Source: Paenalcaligenes sp050487225
GTDB lineage: Bacteria; Pseudomonadota; Gammaproteobacteria; Burkholderiales; Burkholderiaceae_B
DNA: 64,000 nt
Assembly (NCBI RefSeq): GCF_050487225.1
Contig: NZ_JBKQGY010000001.1
Span: 1,302,001 to 1,366,000 of the forward strand
Direction: 5' to 3'
The position numbers and the translations under genes were made by a program. The notes under the pieces are model-generated. The model did not search any database, was not told where the DNA came from, and saw only the letters and a program-made list of their open reading frames with translations. Positions 8,380 to 16,688 of this stretch are shown here, in pieces (positions within the stretch are counted from its first letter, which is position 1; each line of letters begins with the position of its first letter).

Positions 8380-9147
8380 CTAGCCTTTCAGAAACTCTCT
8401 GGGCGTACAACCCAACATACCTTTAAAAAACGCTACAAAAGCGCTTTCACTCTGAAAGCCCAACATCGTCGCGGTATAGCCGTAATTTTTACCAATAGCC
8501 AACAACTCGATGGCACGCATCACCCGCCATTGCTGCCGCCACTGCTGATAACTCATTCCCGTTTCTTTACTAAAAATACGGCTGATGGTTCTGGCACTTG
8601 CCCCCACCTCACGCTCCAGCTCCTGCAACTCAGGTGGCAAGCGCTCAGGTTGATCTACCAGCCACTGTAACCGCCTATCACGCGGCAAAGGTAGTAGCGT
8701 AGGCTGCCTAGATGCCTCTCGCATCTCATACAAACACAAACCCAATAAATGCGCATAACGCCCCTCTGACCAATCTTGATCAAACGCCGCCTGCGCCATT
8801 GGCTCTAGTACCGCCTCTAACAGCGCACTCACTGTTAACACACACACCGCCGTGCCCAATGTGTTACTGAGCTCAGCCGAGAAATACAACGAACGGTAAT
8901 CCACCACCTCTTTCATCACTGCCCTATGCGCTGTTGAGGGTGGAATCCATGCCGCACGCGACGGCGGCAATAAACACACCTGATCCGCCAAGGTAATACG
9001 TATGCATCCCTTACGCGCATAGAGCAACTGGCCTCGCCCATGCTGATGCACACCCGAGTCATGCTGCCCCAAGGTGGCCGCTATGCCTACCACAGCCGCC
9101 TTATGCGCATCTGCATCAAAAAAGTCATCCGCTTGCAACCAGGCCAT
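8380..9147 (-). CDS. AraC-family regulator, NimR-like
   Basis: 255 residues. The N-terminal half is a small cupin-type sensing domain (HQHGRGQLLYARKGCIRI at about 34-51, PPSRAAWIPPSTAHR at about 61-75). The C-terminal half is an AraC double helix-turn-helix, with VGASARTISRIFSKETGMSY in the first and GYTATMLGFQSESAFVAFFK in the second. This layout matches E. coli NimR (YeaM), which represses the adjacent efflux gene nimT. Here an MFS efflux gene is likewise divergent, with 95 bp between, so it probably controls that gene and itself. The inducer is unknown. Confidence 0.85.
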   Translation of the reverse strand: MAWLQADDFFDADAHKAAVVGIAATLGQHDSGVHQHGRGQLLYARKGCIRITLADQVCLLPPSRAAWIPPSTAHRAVMKEVVDYRSLYFSAELSNTLGTAVCVLTVSALLEAVLEPMAQAAFDQDWSEGRYAHLLGLCLYEMREASRQPTLLPLPRDRRLQWLVDQPERLPPELQELEREVGASARTISRIFSKETGMSYQQWRQQWRVMRAIELLAIGKNYGYTATMLGFQSESAFVAFFKGMLGCTPREFLKG

Positions 9148-9194
9148 TTGTCTTACTTCATAGGTAAATTGTCATTAAATCGATAATAGGACAA
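9148..9194. promoter_or_regulatory. phased TTGTC repeats, candidate operator of the AraC regulator
   Basis: TTGTC occurs at 9148-9152 and 9169-9173, with its complement GACAA at 9190-9194. The three are spaced exactly 21 bp apart, two helical turns, within the divergent promoter region. AraC proteins bind such repeated half-sites on one DNA face. The assignment is inference. Confidence 0.4.
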
Positions 9195-9242
9195 ACCCAA
9201 AACACGCACAATACCGTCATTATTCTTGAATTACACAAAAAA

Positions 9243-10385
9243 ATGATGACCACGAACAAAGCCCCGCTTGCACTATTAATTGTGTTGCTCATGTTTCCGC
9301 AACTGGCACAAACACTGTATAGCCCCGCCCTCACCGACTTTAGCAAAGCCTTTAATGTGCCCGCAGAAGCCGCCTCACAAGCCATGACTGTGTATTTTCT
9401 GGCCTTTGCCGCAGGCGTTATGCTGTGGGGCTACGTGAGCGACAGAATAGGCCGCCGACCGGCCATGCTAGCCGCCCTGCTGCTATACAGTGCCGCAACC
9501 CTAGCCGCCTTAATGGTGAGCTCGTTCACCCAGCTATTACTGACACAAGCCGTAGCTGCTATAGGTGCTGCTGCAGGCTCTGTTGTCAGCCAAACCATTT
9601 TGCGCGACCACTACAAGGGCCCAGAACTAGCCAAGGTTTTTTCATTAGTGGGGATGGCATTAGCACTTAGCCCAGCCATTGGGTTATTTACAGGTGCCGG
9701 ACTAACCCGCTGGTTTGGCTACAGCGGTGTTATGCTCAGCCTACTTACTCTCGCGCTGGTACTCGTTAGCTGGAGCAGTGTTTCTCTAGCTGAAAGTCGT
9801 CCAGCCGATCAGGCCAAAGTCTCGTTTTACAGCACGCTACGCACGATGCTAATAGACCTAAATATTTGGCGCTCTGCACTATTAGTGGCCGCGTTCAATA
9901 TTGCCCTACTGAGCTATTACGCAATCGGCCCATTTTTGTTTCAACGCGCAGGTTTAGATGCCGCCCTATATGGATACAGTGGCGCTGCCTTGGCAGCAGG
10001 CTCCGCTCTAGGGGCTTGGTTAAATCGACGTCTTTTACAACGCAACTTCACCAGCAATCAACTGCAAACCTTAGCCGCTTTCCTCGTAGCTGCTGGTGGA
10101 GCTGGCGTGCTCGCTTTACAACAATCGCTGTGGCTCTTAGCGCCTATGACGGTGGTTGTTATCGCCTTTGGTATGGCCATACCCAACGTCTTGGGCCAAG
10201 CGCTCACAGCCTATGCAGGGCAATTAGGTAGCGCAGGCGCTGTATTTGGACTGATGTATTACCTATTAATAGGCTTTGGTTTATTGCTCACAGGTTGGTA
10301 CCAAGCACTGGGCTACACCATCGTGTTATGCGGCCTGCTCTGCTGCGTATTATGCGGGCTACCACGTTACACAGTACGCCGCTAA
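9243..10385 (+). CDS. MFS efflux transporter, Bcr/CflA-like, NimT-type context
   Basis: 380 residues with 12 predicted membrane spans. It starts MMTTNKAPLALLIVLLMFPQ; the signature loop is WGYVSDRIGRRPAML at about residues 62-76 and the antiporter motif AAIGAAAGSVVSQTILRDHY lies in span 5. It is only distantly similar to the other Bcr/CflA gene 2 kb upstream. Being divergent from a NimR-like AraC regulator suggests inducible export of a toxic small molecule, as with NimT and 2-nitroimidazole in E. coli; the substrate here is unknown. It ends about 120 bp before leuS, with no obvious terminator between. Confidence 0.8.
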   Translation: MMTTNKAPLALLIVLLMFPQLAQTLYSPALTDFSKAFNVPAEAASQAMTVYFLAFAAGVMLWGYVSDRIGRRPAMLAALLLYSAATLAALMVSSFTQLLLTQAVAAIGAAAGSVVSQTILRDHYKGPELAKVFSLVGMALALSPAIGLFTGAGLTRWFGYSGVMLSLLTLALVLVSWSSVSLAESRPADQAKVSFYSTLRTMLIDLNIWRSALLVAAFNIALLSYYAIGPFLFQRAGLDAALYGYSGAALAAGSALGAWLNRRLLQRNFTSNQLQTLAAFLVAAGGAGVLALQQSLWLLAPMTVVVIAFGMAIPNVLGQALTAYAGQLGSAGAVFGLMYYLLIGFGLLLTGWYQALGYTIVLCGLLCCVLCGLPRYTVRR

Positions 10386-10464
10386 CCAGAAGCGCTATCG
10401 GGTATTAGCACAACAAAAGCACACATATCTACCCACACCCTCTGTCCACCTTGACAATGCAGCA

Positions 10465-10470
10465 TATAAT
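10465..10470 (+). promoter_or_regulatory. possible leuS -10 element
   Basis: A perfect TATAAT 34 bp before the leuS start. The matching -35 (CTGTCC with a 17-bp spacer) is weak. Confidence 0.35.
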
Positions 10471-10503
10471 GGAGGTTTGCCCACCATTTTTTTGGTCATA
10501 TAC

Positions 10504-13161
10504 ATGCAGGAACGTTATAGTCACACCGAAGTCGAGCATCGCGCCCAGGAGAACTGGCAATCACGCGATGCATACCGTGTCAGTGAACATGCCACGAATG
10601 CTGATGGATCGCTAAAGCCCAAGTTTTACGCGTGCTCCATGCTGCCTTACCCCAGCGGTAAGCTACACATGGGCCACGTACGTAACTACACCATCAACGA
10701 CGTAATGGCACGCCAGCTACGTATGCGTGGCTATAACGTACTCATGCCTATGGGCTGGGATGCTTTTGGTATGCCCGCTGAAAATGCAGCGATCAAATCC
10801 AAAGTCCCACCCGCAAAATGGACATACGACAACATCGCTTACATGAAGAAGCAGATGCAGTCCATGGGCTTAGCCATTGATTGGTCCCGCGAAATGTGTG
10901 CGTGCGACCCAGACTACTACAAGTGGAACCAATGGCTGTTCCTGAAAATGCTAGAAAAAGGCATTGCCTACCGCAAAACTCAGGTAGTGAATTGGGACCC
11001 TGTAGACCAAACTGTACTGGCTAACGAACAAGTCATTGACGGTCGCGGCTGGCGCTCCGGTGCTCCCGTTGAGAAACGTGAGATTCCTGGTTACTACCTG
11101 CGCATCACCGATTACGCCGAAGAGCTACTGGATCACGTACAGCACAAACTGCCAGGCTGGCCTGAGCGTGTACGTTTGATGCAAGAGAACTGGATTGGTA
11201 AAAGTGAAGGTGTACGCTTTGCGTTCACGCACGATATCAAAGGCGACGATGGCAAACTCATCCAAGATGGCCGCATGTATGTCTTTACTACACGCGTTGA
11301 CACCATCATGGGCGTTACCTTCTGCGCAGTGGCTCCAGAGCACCCACTGGCTAGCCATGCCGCACGCAACAACCCAGAACTGACTGCCTTTATTGAGCAA
11401 TGCAAACTGGGCGGCACCTCCGAAGTGGATATTGCCAACCGTGAAAAAGAAGGCATGCCTACTGGCCTGTTCGTTACACACCCCTTAACGGGCGAACAAG
11501 TCGCCATCTGGGTGGGTAACTATGTATTGATGAGCTACGGCGATGGCGCCGTCATGGGCGTACCTGCTCACGACGAACGCGACTTTGCTTTTGCGCTGAA
11601 ATATGACCTGCCTATCAAGCAAGTCATTGCCGTAGAAGGCAAAGAATACAGCACCACGCAGTGGGACGACTGGTATGGCGACAAACAGCAAGGCCAAACC
11701 ATTGAGTCGGGCAAATACAATGGCTTGAACCATAAGGCCGCTGTAGATGCGATTGCTGCCGACCTGAATGCTAAAGGCTTGGGCGAGAAACAAACCACCT
11801 ACCGTCTGCGCGACTGGGGTATTTCTCGTCAGCGCTACTGGGGTACACCTATCCCTATCATTCACTGTGAATCCTGCGGCCCCGTACCCGTACCAGAGAA
11901 AGATCTGCCCGTGGTACTGCCTGAACACCTGATTCCTGATGGTAGCGGTAACCCGCTGAACAAAGACGAAGCCTTCCTGAAGTGTGCCTGCCCATCGTGC
12001 GGTAAGCCTGCTCGTCGCGAAACCGACACCATGGATACCTTCGTGGATTCCTCATGGTACTTCATGCGCTATGCCTCGGCTAAAAACCCCGATGCCATGG
12101 TAGATGCTCGCAACGATTACTGGATGCCTATGGACCAGTACATCGGCGGTATCGAGCACGCCGTATTGCACTTGCTGTACGCACGCTTCTGGACCAAAGT
12201 CATGCGTGACTTGGGTATGCTCAACTTTGACGAGCCCTTTACCAAGCTGCTGTGCCAAGGCATGGTCTTGAACCATATTTACTCACGCCGCACTGAAAAA
12301 GGCGGCATTGAGTACTTCTGGCCAGAGGACGTAGAAGACGTACACGATGCTAAAGGCGCGGTGATTGGTGCCAAACTGAAATCCGACGGTTCTGCAGTGG
12401 ATTACGGTGGTATTGGTACCATGTCCAAATCCAAAAACAACGGCGTAGACCCGCAATCGCTCATCGATAGCATGGGTGCGGATACTGCTCGCTTGTTCGT
12501 CATGTTTGCCAGCCCGCCAGAGCAAACGCTAGAGTGGGCTGATTCCGGTGTAGACGGTGCTAACCGCTTCTTGCGCAGACTCTGGTCGTTCGTACACAAA
12601 CACAACGCCAACTTGCGCACAGGTTTGCAACAGCCTGTTGATGCGACCAACCTTAGCTCTGCCGCGAAAAAACTGCGTTTAGAAGTACACGGTCTACTCA
12701 AACAGATCGAGTACGACTACCAACGTATCCAGTACAACACCGTGGTTTCCGGTTGCATGAAAATGCTGAACACACTGGAAGACGCCACATTGGAAGACAC
12801 TGCGGCGGATCACAGCGCTCTAGCTGAAACCACATCCGTCTTGTTGCGTGTGCTCTACCCCGTTGTACCGCACATTTGCTGGCTGCTCTGGAGTGAGCTG
12901 GGCTATGCCGCCCAACACGGCGACCTGTTAGATACCGCTTGGCCTTCTGTTGATGAAAAAGCGTTGATTGCTGACGAAATCGAATTGCCATTGCAGGTAA
13001 ATGGCAAGTTGCGTGGCAACATTACGGTTGCTAATGGCGCTAGCAAAACAGACATAGAGCAATTGGCCGCAGCACACCCTGCCGTTGCCAAGTTCTTAGA
13101 AGGCCGTGAACCCAAGCGCATCATTGTGGTGCCTGGTCGTATGGTCAACGTTGTAGGATAA
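10504..13161 (+). CDS. leuS: leucyl-tRNA synthetase
   Basis: 885 residues, class Ia synthetase that charges tRNA-Leu. The HIGH-type motif is HMGH (SGKLHMGHVRNY, about residue 55), the editing domain carries TRVDTIMGVTF at about 262, and the second signature reads TMSKSKNNGVDP at about 640, with T in place of the first K of KMSKS. The start at ATG 10504 (MQERYSHTEVEHRAQ) matches the family; the frame is open for another 76 codons upstream without homology. No clear ribosome-binding sequence is present. It heads the run leuS-lptE-holA, with lptE 5 bp downstream, so these genes are likely one transcript. Confidence 0.96.
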   Translation: MQERYSHTEVEHRAQENWQSRDAYRVSEHATNADGSLKPKFYACSMLPYPSGKLHMGHVRNYTINDVMARQLRMRGYNVLMPMGWDAFGMPAENAAIKSKVPPAKWTYDNIAYMKKQMQSMGLAIDWSREMCACDPDYYKWNQWLFLKMLEKGIAYRKTQVVNWDPVDQTVLANEQVIDGRGWRSGAPVEKREIPGYYLRITDYAEELLDHVQHKLPGWPERVRLMQENWIGKSEGVRFAFTHDIKGDDGKLIQDGRMYVFTTRVDTIMGVTFCAVAPEHPLASHAARNNPELTAFIEQCKLGGTSEVDIANREKEGMPTGLFVTHPLTGEQVAIWVGNYVLMSYGDGAVMGVPAHDERDFAFALKYDLPIKQVIAVEGKEYSTTQWDDWYGDKQQGQTIESGKYNGLNHKAAVDAIAADLNAKGLGEKQTTYRLRDWGISRQRYWGTPIPIIHCESCGPVPVPEKDLPVVLPEHLIPDGSGNPLNKDEAFLKCACPSCGKPARRETDTMDTFVDSSWYFMRYASAKNPDAMVDARNDYWMPMDQYIGGIEHAVLHLLYARFWTKVMRDLGMLNFDEPFTKLLCQGMVLNHIYSRRTEKGGIEYFWPEDVEDVHDAKGAVIGAKLKSDGSAVDYGGIGTMSKSKNNGVDPQSLIDSMGADTARLFVMFASPPEQTLEWADSGVDGANRFLRRLWSFVHKHNANLRTGLQQPVDATNLSSAAKKLRLEVHGLLKQIEYDYQRIQYNTVVSGCMKMLNTLEDATLEDTAADHSALAETTSVLLRVLYPVVPHICWLLWSELGYAAQHGDLLDTAWPSVDEKALIADEIELPLQVNGKLRGNITVANGASKTDIEQLAAAHPAVAKFLEGREPKRIIVVPGRMVNVVG

Positions 13162-13166
13162 CCCTC

Positions 13167-13823
13167 ATGACAAACCTTCACTCCATGTCGTTTTTTTCTG
13201 CCAGACAACGCGTCCTCTGGGTGGGGGTTTGCTTAATGGCGGTCATGCTACTCAGCGCCTGCGGTTTTAAGCTGAAAGGCGCAACACCGCTACCGTTTCA
13301 GGTGATGTACACCAACATCCCCGAAAACTCGGCGTTTGGCTCTCAGCTTAGACGCGTACTGCAAGCCAACACACCCGGCTTGCAGTTCGTTAACGACCCC
13401 GCGCAAGCACAAGCGCAACTGATTCAGTTAAGCAACCAACGCCTCACGCGCGAACTGGCACTGGACCCTAACGGTCAAGTAGAGGAATACGAACTGACCG
13501 TCAGACTGCAATACCAGTTAAGCGATGCTAGCGGTCACTTGATTATTCCTCCCACCATCCTGCAAACCGTACGTGATATGCCGTACAACGCTGATGCCGT
13601 ACAGGCTAAACAGGGTGAGATCGCTACGTTGTTTGCTAGCATGGAGCAATCGCTCATCGACCGGCTAGTACGTCGTTTAACCGCTCCCGATGTGGCTGAA
13701 CGCTTCCGCAATCCGGACGATTTACCGTTGGCACCTGAGCTATTGGCTGACCCTAACCAGCCGCAGCAGTTGCCATCAGAAGAACTTCTGCTGAACAACA
13801 TCCCAACCTCTGAGGTGTTCTAG
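13167..13823 (+). CDS. lptE: LPS-assembly lipoprotein LptE
   Basis: 218 residues. A signal peptide ends in the lipobox LLSAC with the acylated Cys at 32, followed by GFKLKG, the usual start of mature LptE. It forms the plug of the LptD/LptE complex that inserts lipopolysaccharide in the outer membrane. The position between leuS and holA is the conserved location in proteobacteria. The C-terminus (from about 185) is Pro/Gln/Leu rich and probably disordered. Spacing to leuS is 5 bp and to holA 1 bp, suggesting translational coupling. Confidence 0.92.
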   Translation: MTNLHSMSFFSARQRVLWVGVCLMAVMLLSACGFKLKGATPLPFQVMYTNIPENSAFGSQLRRVLQANTPGLQFVNDPAQAQAQLIQLSNQRLTRELALDPNGQVEEYELTVRLQYQLSDASGHLIIPPTILQTVRDMPYNADAVQAKQGEIATLFASMEQSLIDRLVRRLTAPDVAERFRNPDDLPLAPELLADPNQPQQLPSEELLLNNIPTSEVF

Positions 13824-13824
13824 T

Positions 13825-14889
13825 ATGGGGCAGACGCTAGATGCTGAAGGCCTGCAGCGACTGCTGCAGGCACCAACAACGCCTTTAGCGCAATGCTTTG
13901 TACTCTGTGGCGATGAAATTCTGCTACAGGTAGAAAGCGCTGATACCATCCGTGCGCGTGCTCGCGAGCAAGGCTATGTAGAACGCCATCGCTTTGACAT
14001 GGATGGTCGCAGCGACTGGGCTCCGGTATTTGCCACCACGCAAACCGTATCCTTATTTGGCGACAAGCAGCTGATAGAAATCAGCATCCCTACTGGCAAG
14101 CCCGGCAAGGCTGGCGGCGACGCCATACAAGAGCTCAGTACACAGTTAGCAAATCAGCAATTACCTGACTCGCTTTTTATCTTGCAACTTCCCCGTTTAG
14201 ATCGTGCGACGCGTAATAGCAAATGGGCACAGTCTTTGGCTAACCAAGCTATCTGGGTAGATGTACCTCTGGTAGAGCGCCGCGCGCTACCTAACTGGAT
14301 ACAACAACGTCTAAAACGCCAACAGCAACACGCTGAACCTGAAGCGCTAGAGTGGCTGGCCGAAAAAGTGGAAGGCAACCTGTTAGCCGCCTTTCAAGAA
14401 ATCGCCAAATTGGGGCTGTTATACCCTGAGGGGGCACTAAGTATTGAAAATGTGCAAACGGCGGTACTGAATGTGGCCCGTTACAACATTTTTGATTTAC
14501 GTGACGCTATGCTTGCGGGGCAAGCCCAACGCGCACTCACTATTTTGCGTGGTCTGCAGGGCGAAGGCGAAGCGCTTCCCTTGGTGCTGTGGGCTGTAGG
14601 TGATGAAATACGATTACTGGCGCGCTTAGCCGCCATACAAGCCAGTGGTGGTGATGTCTCTGCGGCGATGCGAGCAAACCGTGTCTTTGGCCCTCGCGAA
14701 CAACTGCTGCGCCAAACCTTACAACGTACACCGGCTCGCGCATGGCCACCCGCACTGAAACACGCTCACGAAATAGACAGGCTGATTAAAGGGTTAGCAC
14801 CTGCCGATTTATTGGATGATGCATGGGAAGAAATGGCCCGCCTCACCCTGCGCATAGCCTTGGCCGGACAACGCGCCACACGCCCCTAA
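13825..14889 (+). CDS. holA: DNA polymerase III subunit delta
   Basis: 354 residues. Delta opens the beta sliding clamp within the clamp loader. The sequence has the family layout: an N-terminal AAA+-like part without P-loop (CFVLCGDEILLQVESADTIR at 25-44), a lid and a C-terminal collar helix bundle (GDEIRLLARLAAIQ, and SAAMRANRVFGPREQLLRQT). Its ATG lies 1 bp after the lptE stop, the standard arrangement. Confidence 0.94.
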   Translation: MGQTLDAEGLQRLLQAPTTPLAQCFVLCGDEILLQVESADTIRARAREQGYVERHRFDMDGRSDWAPVFATTQTVSLFGDKQLIEISIPTGKPGKAGGDAIQELSTQLANQQLPDSLFILQLPRLDRATRNSKWAQSLANQAIWVDVPLVERRALPNWIQQRLKRQQQHAEPEALEWLAEKVEGNLLAAFQEIAKLGLLYPEGALSIENVQTAVLNVARYNIFDLRDAMLAGQAQRALTILRGLQGEGEALPLVLWAVGDEIRLLARLAAIQASGGDVSAAMRANRVFGPREQLLRQTLQRTPARAWPPALKHAHEIDRLIKGLAPADLLDDAWEEMARLTLRIALAGQRATRP

Positions 14890-14957
14890 CGCACACTGTC
14901 ATACTACGATATAGTAACGAGTAGGCACCCGCCTAATCTTTAGTGAATCACACGTTT

Positions 14958-16250
14958 ATGTCTGCCCATACCTCTACCTCTTCCGCTCAGCAGTCTACTC
15001 TGCAAGAGCACATGAACCTATTGGGGCAACAAGCCCGACTCGCAGCCCGTTTGATGCGCAGCGCTTCCGGTAGTGCCAAAGCCTTAGCCTTGCGCAGCAT
15101 GGCCGACGCCATCCAAGAGCAAAAAGCCCAGCTACAAGCTGCTAATGCGTTGGATATAGCCGCCGCAGAAGAACGCGGTTTAGAGCCCGCTATGCTAGAG
15201 CGCTTAAAGCTGTCTGACCGCGCCTTGGAAATCATGGCCACAGGCTTACGTCAAATTGCTGACATGCCAGACCCCGTAGGCACGGTAGGCCCTAGCACCA
15301 CACGCCCTAACGGCATGCAGGTAGCACAAATGCGTGTACCACTAGGTGTGATTGGCATCATTTACGAGTCGCGCCCTAACGTCACGATAGATGCAGCGGC
15401 ACTGTGCTTGAAATCAGGTAATGCCACCATCTTGCGTGGCGGTAGCGAAGCCTTCCACTCTAATGTGGCATTAGGCAAAATCATTCGTCACGGCCTAGAT
15501 GTGGCCGGCCTGCCTGCTGATGCCGTGCAAGTGGTAGACACCACAGACCGCGCTGCGGTAGGCATGATGGTGCGCCTTACCGACTACATTGATGTGATTG
15601 TTCCTCGTGGTGGCAAGGGCCTGATTCAACGTCTTAACGAAGAAGCCAAAGTACCTCTGATCAAGCACTTAGATGGTAATTGTCACCTGTACCTAGACAA
15701 AGCCGCTGATCCTGCTAAAGCATTACCTATAGTCATCAACGCCAAAACCTACCGTTATGGCATTTGTGGCACCACAGAAACCTTGTTGGTACACAATGAT
15801 GTCGCACCAGCCCTGCTCCCCGATATCGCTAAAGCATTAGCTGATAAAGGCGTAGAGCTACGCGGTTGCGAACGCACCTGTGCTCTTATTAGCCAAGCCA
15901 TCCCAGCCACCGAAGATGACTGGGAAACCGAGTTCTTGGCCCCCATCCTGGCGATACGCATTGTAGATTCGCTAGACGAAGCTATGGAACACATCAACCG
16001 CTACAGTTCCGAGCACACTGAATCCATCGTCACTGAAGATCTGCATGCGGCACGTCGCTTCCAACGCGAAGTCGACTCCAGCTCCGTTTATGTGAATTTA
16101 CCCACCTGCTTTGCGGATGGTTTTGAATATGGTCTGGGTGCCGAGATTGGCATTTCCACCAACCGTTTGCATGCCCGTGGCCCCGTAGGTCTAGAAGGCC
16201 TGACCACACAAAAATGGGTACTCATGGGAGATGGCCAGCTTCGTGGCTAA
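14958..16250 (+). CDS. proA: gamma-glutamyl phosphate reductase
   Basis: Second step of proline synthesis: NADPH-dependent reduction of gamma-glutamyl phosphate to glutamate semialdehyde. 430 residues from the ATG at 14958 (MSAHTSTSSA); a GTG at 14943 would add five residues, and neither has a clear ribosome-binding sequence. It has the aldehyde-dehydrogenase fold with GVIGIIYESRPNVTIDAAAL at about 132-151 and the catalytic cysteine in YGICGTTETLLVH near residue 271. It follows holA by about 70 bp, the common betaproteobacterial order. proB is not in this window. Confidence 0.95.
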   Translation: MSAHTSTSSAQQSTLQEHMNLLGQQARLAARLMRSASGSAKALALRSMADAIQEQKAQLQAANALDIAAAEERGLEPAMLERLKLSDRALEIMATGLRQIADMPDPVGTVGPSTTRPNGMQVAQMRVPLGVIGIIYESRPNVTIDAAALCLKSGNATILRGGSEAFHSNVALGKIIRHGLDVAGLPADAVQVVDTTDRAAVGMMVRLTDYIDVIVPRGGKGLIQRLNEEAKVPLIKHLDGNCHLYLDKAADPAKALPIVINAKTYRYGICGTTETLLVHNDVAPALLPDIAKALADKGVELRGCERTCALISQAIPATEDDWETEFLAPILAIRIVDSLDEAMEHINRYSSEHTESIVTEDLHAARRFQREVDSSSVYVNLPTCFADGFEYGLGAEIGISTNRLHARGPVGLEGLTTQKWVLMGDGQLRG

Positions 16251-16256
16251 ACGCGC

Positions 16257-16679
16257 ATGTTAATGCTCTGGACTAAAGTTTTTCATATTCTTTTTGTGAT
16301 GTCCTGGTTTGCAGGGCTGTTTTATCTGCCCCGCATTTATGTGAACCTTGCACAATCACAAGAGCCCGCCGCTACTGCTGTGCTGTTGGGCATGGCTAAA
16401 CGTTTATACCGTTTCATGTTCCCGCTGGCCGTGTTAACCATTGCCACCGGTCTTGTACTGTTTCTGTATTACGGCATAGGCACTGGCCAAGGTTGGATTC
16501 ATGCCAAGCTGCTGTTAGTTGCCATACTGGTGATCTACCATTTCTGGTGTGGACGACTGTTGCAACACTTTCAAGCGGGTACTAACCGTCATTCGCACGT
16601 GTACTACCGCTGGTTCAACGAAATCCCTGTACTGCTATTGTTGCTCGTGCTGATACTCGTTGTGCTAAAACCTTTTTGA
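16257..16679 (+). CDS. hemJ: HemJ/CopD-like membrane protein
   Basis: 140 residues with four predicted membrane spans. The start LWTKVFHILFVMSWFAGLFY carries the conserved His and Trp, and the third span has the conserved WIHAKLLLVAILVIYH. This is the UPF0093/HemJ family; the members tested oxidise protoporphyrinogen IX in haem synthesis. Genes of this family often sit beside proA in Burkholderiales. The start could also be the ATG two codons later at 16263. Assignment to HemJ rather than a broader CopD-like group is by family resemblance only. Confidence 0.75.
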   Translation: MLMLWTKVFHILFVMSWFAGLFYLPRIYVNLAQSQEPAATAVLLGMAKRLYRFMFPLAVLTIATGLVLFLYYGIGTGQGWIHAKLLLVAILVIYHFWCGRLLQHFQAGTNRHSHVYYRWFNEIPVLLLLLVLILVVLKPF

Positions 16680-16688
16680 TCTTCCTAC

